In this document: piece after piece, positions 5,762 to 7,182 of the stretch
Numbering within the stretch: position 1 is the stretch's first letter
How the letters are laid out: each line of letters starts with the position of its first letter
Source: Chloroflexota bacterium
GTDB taxonomy: Bacteria > Chloroflexota > Limnocylindria > Limnocylindrales > CSP1-4
DNA: 7,182 bases
Direction: 5' to 3'
Assembly (NCBI GenBank): GCA_013695505.1
Contig: JACDAH010000102.1
Coordinates: 1 to 7,182 of the forward strand
The notes under the pieces: generated by a model
What the model was told of the DNA's origin: nothing
Database searches by the model: none
What the model saw: only the letters and a program-made list of their open reading frames with translations
Position numbers and translations under genes: made by a program

Positions 5762-6936
5762 TGGCGGCCAAGATCCTCGTCGTCGACGACGACCCGAACG
5801 TGCAGCGCCTGCTCCAGTACACGCTGAAGCAGGAAGGCTATGAGGTCGTCATCGCCTCGGACGGTGCTGAGGGTTTCCGGCTGTGGGGAGCCGAGGCCCC
5901 CGATCTGATCCTCCTCGACGTCATGCTGCCCAAGCTCGACGGGTACCAGGTCGCGACGAAGATCCGGACCGAGGAGGGAACGACCGGCCACGTCCCGATC
6001 ATCATGCTCACCGCCGAGCGGGAGGTCGAGCAGAAGGTCCGCGGCCTGCGTGCGGGCGCCGACGACTACCTGATCAAGCCGTTCCATCCAGCCGAGCTGA
6101 TGGCGCGGATCAAGAGCCTGCTCGCCCGGTTCGCGCCCGCCGAGACGATGGTCGGGCGACCGCCCCTGGGCCGGGTGCTCGCGCTGTATGGGGCGAAGGG
6201 CGGGGTCGGGACGACGACGATCGCGATCAACGCCGCGATCGCGCTCCACCGCGAGCTCGGCCGCAAGGTCGCCCTGGTCGATGGCAACCTCCAGTTCGGC
6301 GACCACCGCGTCTTCCTCGACCTCGGGCTCGACAAAAAGTCGATCGTCGACATCGTGACCGCCCCGACGATCGACCAGGACCTCGTCCGGCAGGTCATGG
6401 TCAAGCACGATTCGGGCGTCGACCTGCTCCTCGCCCCGCCGTCCCCGGAGACCGCCGAGCTGGTCACCCAGGACCACATCCCGGTCATCCTCGAGCAGCT
6501 CCGGGCGCTGTACGACTACGTCCTGATCGACATCGACAAGCGGCTCGACGACATCAACCTCGGCATCCTCGAGTCGGCCGACACGATGTTCGTGGTCATG
6601 ACCGCCGACCTGTCGTGCCTGAAGAACGTCCGGCTCGTGCTGGAGACCATCGGCCACCTCGGCTATGAGTCGAAGAAGGTCCAGCTCGTTCTGAACCGCT
6701 CGAACGCGTTCACCGGGATCAACGTCAAGAATGCCGAAGGTGCCTTGAAGCGGACGATCGACCACCAGGTCATCAACGAGTACCGGGGGGCGATCAGCGC
6801 CCTCAACTCGGGCGCGCCGTTCATGTTCACGAAGGCCGATTCACTCCTCGGGCGCTCGCTGCTGGACTTCGCCCGGGTCGTCGACAAGGCACCGGTCGTG
6901 GCCGGGGTCGGGGCGCCGGCGCTGAGCCGCGGCTGA
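5761..6936 (+). CDS. cpaE: Receiver domain-CpaE/TadZ (ParA/MinD-superfamily) ATPase
   Basis: Likely localisation or assembly factor for a Tad/Flp pilus; relatives place the pilus machinery at a cell site. The 391-aa product joins a receiver domain (about 4-122) to a ParA/MinD-like ATPase domain (about 137-375). Receiver residues are all present: D9/D10/D11, phospho-acceptor D53 in LLDVMLPKLDG, T84 and K106 in IKPF. The ATPase P-loop GAKGGVGTTT (144-153) keeps the signature lysine K146 but has T151 where ParA/MinD have the phosphate-binding Lys, as in many TadZ proteins. DGNLQFGD (174-181) and a Walker B-like VLIDID (254-259) follow, then LVLNR and a C-terminal SGAPFMF segment typical of CpaE. 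ATG start with AAGGAG 4 bases upstream; it overlaps the hydrolase stop by one base. No other tad/cpa gene is in the window, so a different partner (or a chemosensory or signalling role) is possible. The cpaE symbol is a family-level label. Confidence 0.88.
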   Translation: MAAKILVVDDDPNVQRLLQYTLKQEGYEVVIASDGAEGFRLWGAEAPDLILLDVMLPKLDGYQVATKIRTEEGTTGHVPIIMLTAEREVEQKVRGLRAGADDYLIKPFHPAELMARIKSLLARFAPAETMVGRPPLGRVLALYGAKGGVGTTTIAINAAIALHRELGRKVALVDGNLQFGDHRVFLDLGLDKKSIVDIVTAPTIDQDLVRQVMVKHDSGVDLLLAPPSPETAELVTQDHIPVILEQLRALYDYVLIDIDKRLDDINLGILESADTMFVVMTADLSCLKNVRLVLETIGHLGYESKKVQLVLNRSNAFTGINVKNAEGALKRTIDHQVINEYRGAISALNSGAPFMFTKADSLLGRSLLDFARVVDKAPVVAGVGAPALSRG

Positions 6937-7018
6937 CAATCGCATGGCCTGGCGGGCTCGGCTCGTGGCCCGGAGTCGCGAGACCTCCACGATGTGCGCG
7001 CTCCGCGAAGACTGCGCC

Positions 7019-7060
7019 CCGGCACTCGGGTCGGGCGGGGTGCCGGATGAGTCCCAGTGC
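7019..7060 (+). other. Two mutually exclusive hairpins between the receiver-ATPase gene and comM
   Basis: CCGGCAC (7019-7025) pairs perfectly with GTGCCGG (7040-7046). Alternatively GCACT-C-GGG (7022-7030) pairs with CCCAGTGC (7053-7060) with one bulged C. The two use the same left arm, so they cannot form together. No T-run follows, so neither is a canonical intrinsic terminator. It could end the upstream transcript without a U-tract or be chance in GC-rich DNA. The rest of 6937-7106 shows no gene that I can support. Confidence 0.25.
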
Positions 7061-7094
7061 AGGTTCGGTTGATCGCCCGGTGAGCGTCGCTCGG

Positions 7095-7100
7095 TAGGGT
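7095..7100 (+). promoter_or_regulatory. Candidate -10 element for leaderless comM transcription
   Basis: TAGGGT keeps the key T-A at positions 1-2 and the final T, and ends exactly 6 bases before GTG 7107, the same geometry as at tyrA. A TTGATC resembling a -35 lies at 7069-7074, but the 20-base spacing is longer than ideal. No SD precedes the GTG. Confidence 0.3.
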
Positions 7101-7106
7101 CGTGGG

Positions 7107-7182
7107 GTGCTGGCCACCCTGCTCTCGTCCACTCTCGTCGGACTCGACGGCCGGACCATCCGGGTCGAGGTCGATGTCGCAC
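7107..7182 (+). CDS. comM: ComM/YifB-family Mg-chelatase-like AAA+ ATPase, N-terminal fragment
   Basis: Only the first 25 codons are inside the window; the gene continues past the right edge. The reading is MLATLLSSTLVGLDG followed by RTIRVEVDVA, which matches the very conserved opening of ComM/YifB proteins (a short hydrophobic Ser/Ala stretch, then GL-(D/E)-G, then VxVEVDVA leading to the APGLPAFxIVGLPD motif that should follow). ComM is a hexameric helicase that aids branch migration of incoming DNA during natural transformation. GTG start with no SD; a TAGGGT hexamer 6 bases upstream suggests leaderless expression. It is on the same strand as the receiver-ATPase gene but 170 bp away, so probably a separate transcription unit. 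The call rests on a short fragment. Confidence 0.72.
   Translation, partial: MLATLLSSTLVGLDGRTIRVEVDVA

Noticed and set aside
4624..6765. A 713-codon open frame on the minus strand spanning three plus-strand genes.
   Set aside because: It is antisense to the SPFH, hydrolase and receiver-ATPase genes, all with clear family motifs. High GC at third codon positions keeps the opposite frame open, and the product has no recognisable domain.
1..7182. CRISPR arrays, tRNA or rRNA genes, transposases, attachment sites.
   Set aside because: I saw no regularly spaced repeats, no tRNA-like cloverleaf, and no transposase or integrase motifs; the coding frames are intact and similar in codon use.

Overview
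The window is GC-rich bacterial chromosome with strong G/C preference at third codon positions, frequent GTG starts, and a mix of good Shine-Dalgarno (SD) sites (AGGAGGT, AAGGAG) and genes that look leaderless. The gene content (a stomatin-partner NfeD protease, a Band-7 protein, a CpaE/TadZ ATPase carrying a receiver domain, and a COG4112-type Nudix protein) would suit a high-GC Chloroflexota lineage such as the Limnocylindria. A high-GC actinobacterial relative is not excluded. This placement is inference from gene style, not from a phylogenetic marker.

Layout. On the minus strand, 792..100 encodes a NarL/LuxR-type response regulator, followed by a strong hairpin near the left edge. A 103-bp divergent intergenic region (793-895) separates it from a tightly packed plus-strand run. 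In order: prephenate dehydrogenase TyrA (896-1801), a Nudix hydrolase (1798-2409), an NfeD/ClpP-class membrane serine protease (2426-3775), a stomatin-like SPFH protein (3801-4739), an alpha/beta hydrolase (4736-5761) and a receiver-CpaE/TadZ ATPase (5761-6936). Three junctions overlap (ATGA, GTGA, TGATG) and the other two have 16- and 25-bp gaps with good SD sites. This argues for one transcription unit, although a perfect TATAAT inside the end of the hydrolase gene may give the last gene its own promoter. After a 170-bp intergenic stretch, a truncated ComM/YifB gene begins at 7107 and runs off the right edge.

How the genes may work together. NfeD (membrane-anchored protease) and the SPFH protein are a well-known partner pair in membrane microdomain organisation and quality control. 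The translationally coupled hydrolase could act on lipids or esters near that membrane platform, but this is conjecture. The receiver-ATPase is of the kind that positions Tad/Flp pilus machinery and, unlike many CpaE proteins, keeps a complete set of receiver residues. TyrA supplies tyrosine biosynthesis and has no obvious functional link to the others.

I did not find a clearly undescribed system. The most useful leads are the intact receiver on a TadZ-like ATPase, its likely internal promoter, two matching leaderless-type promoters, and an operator-like palindrome in the response-regulator leader.
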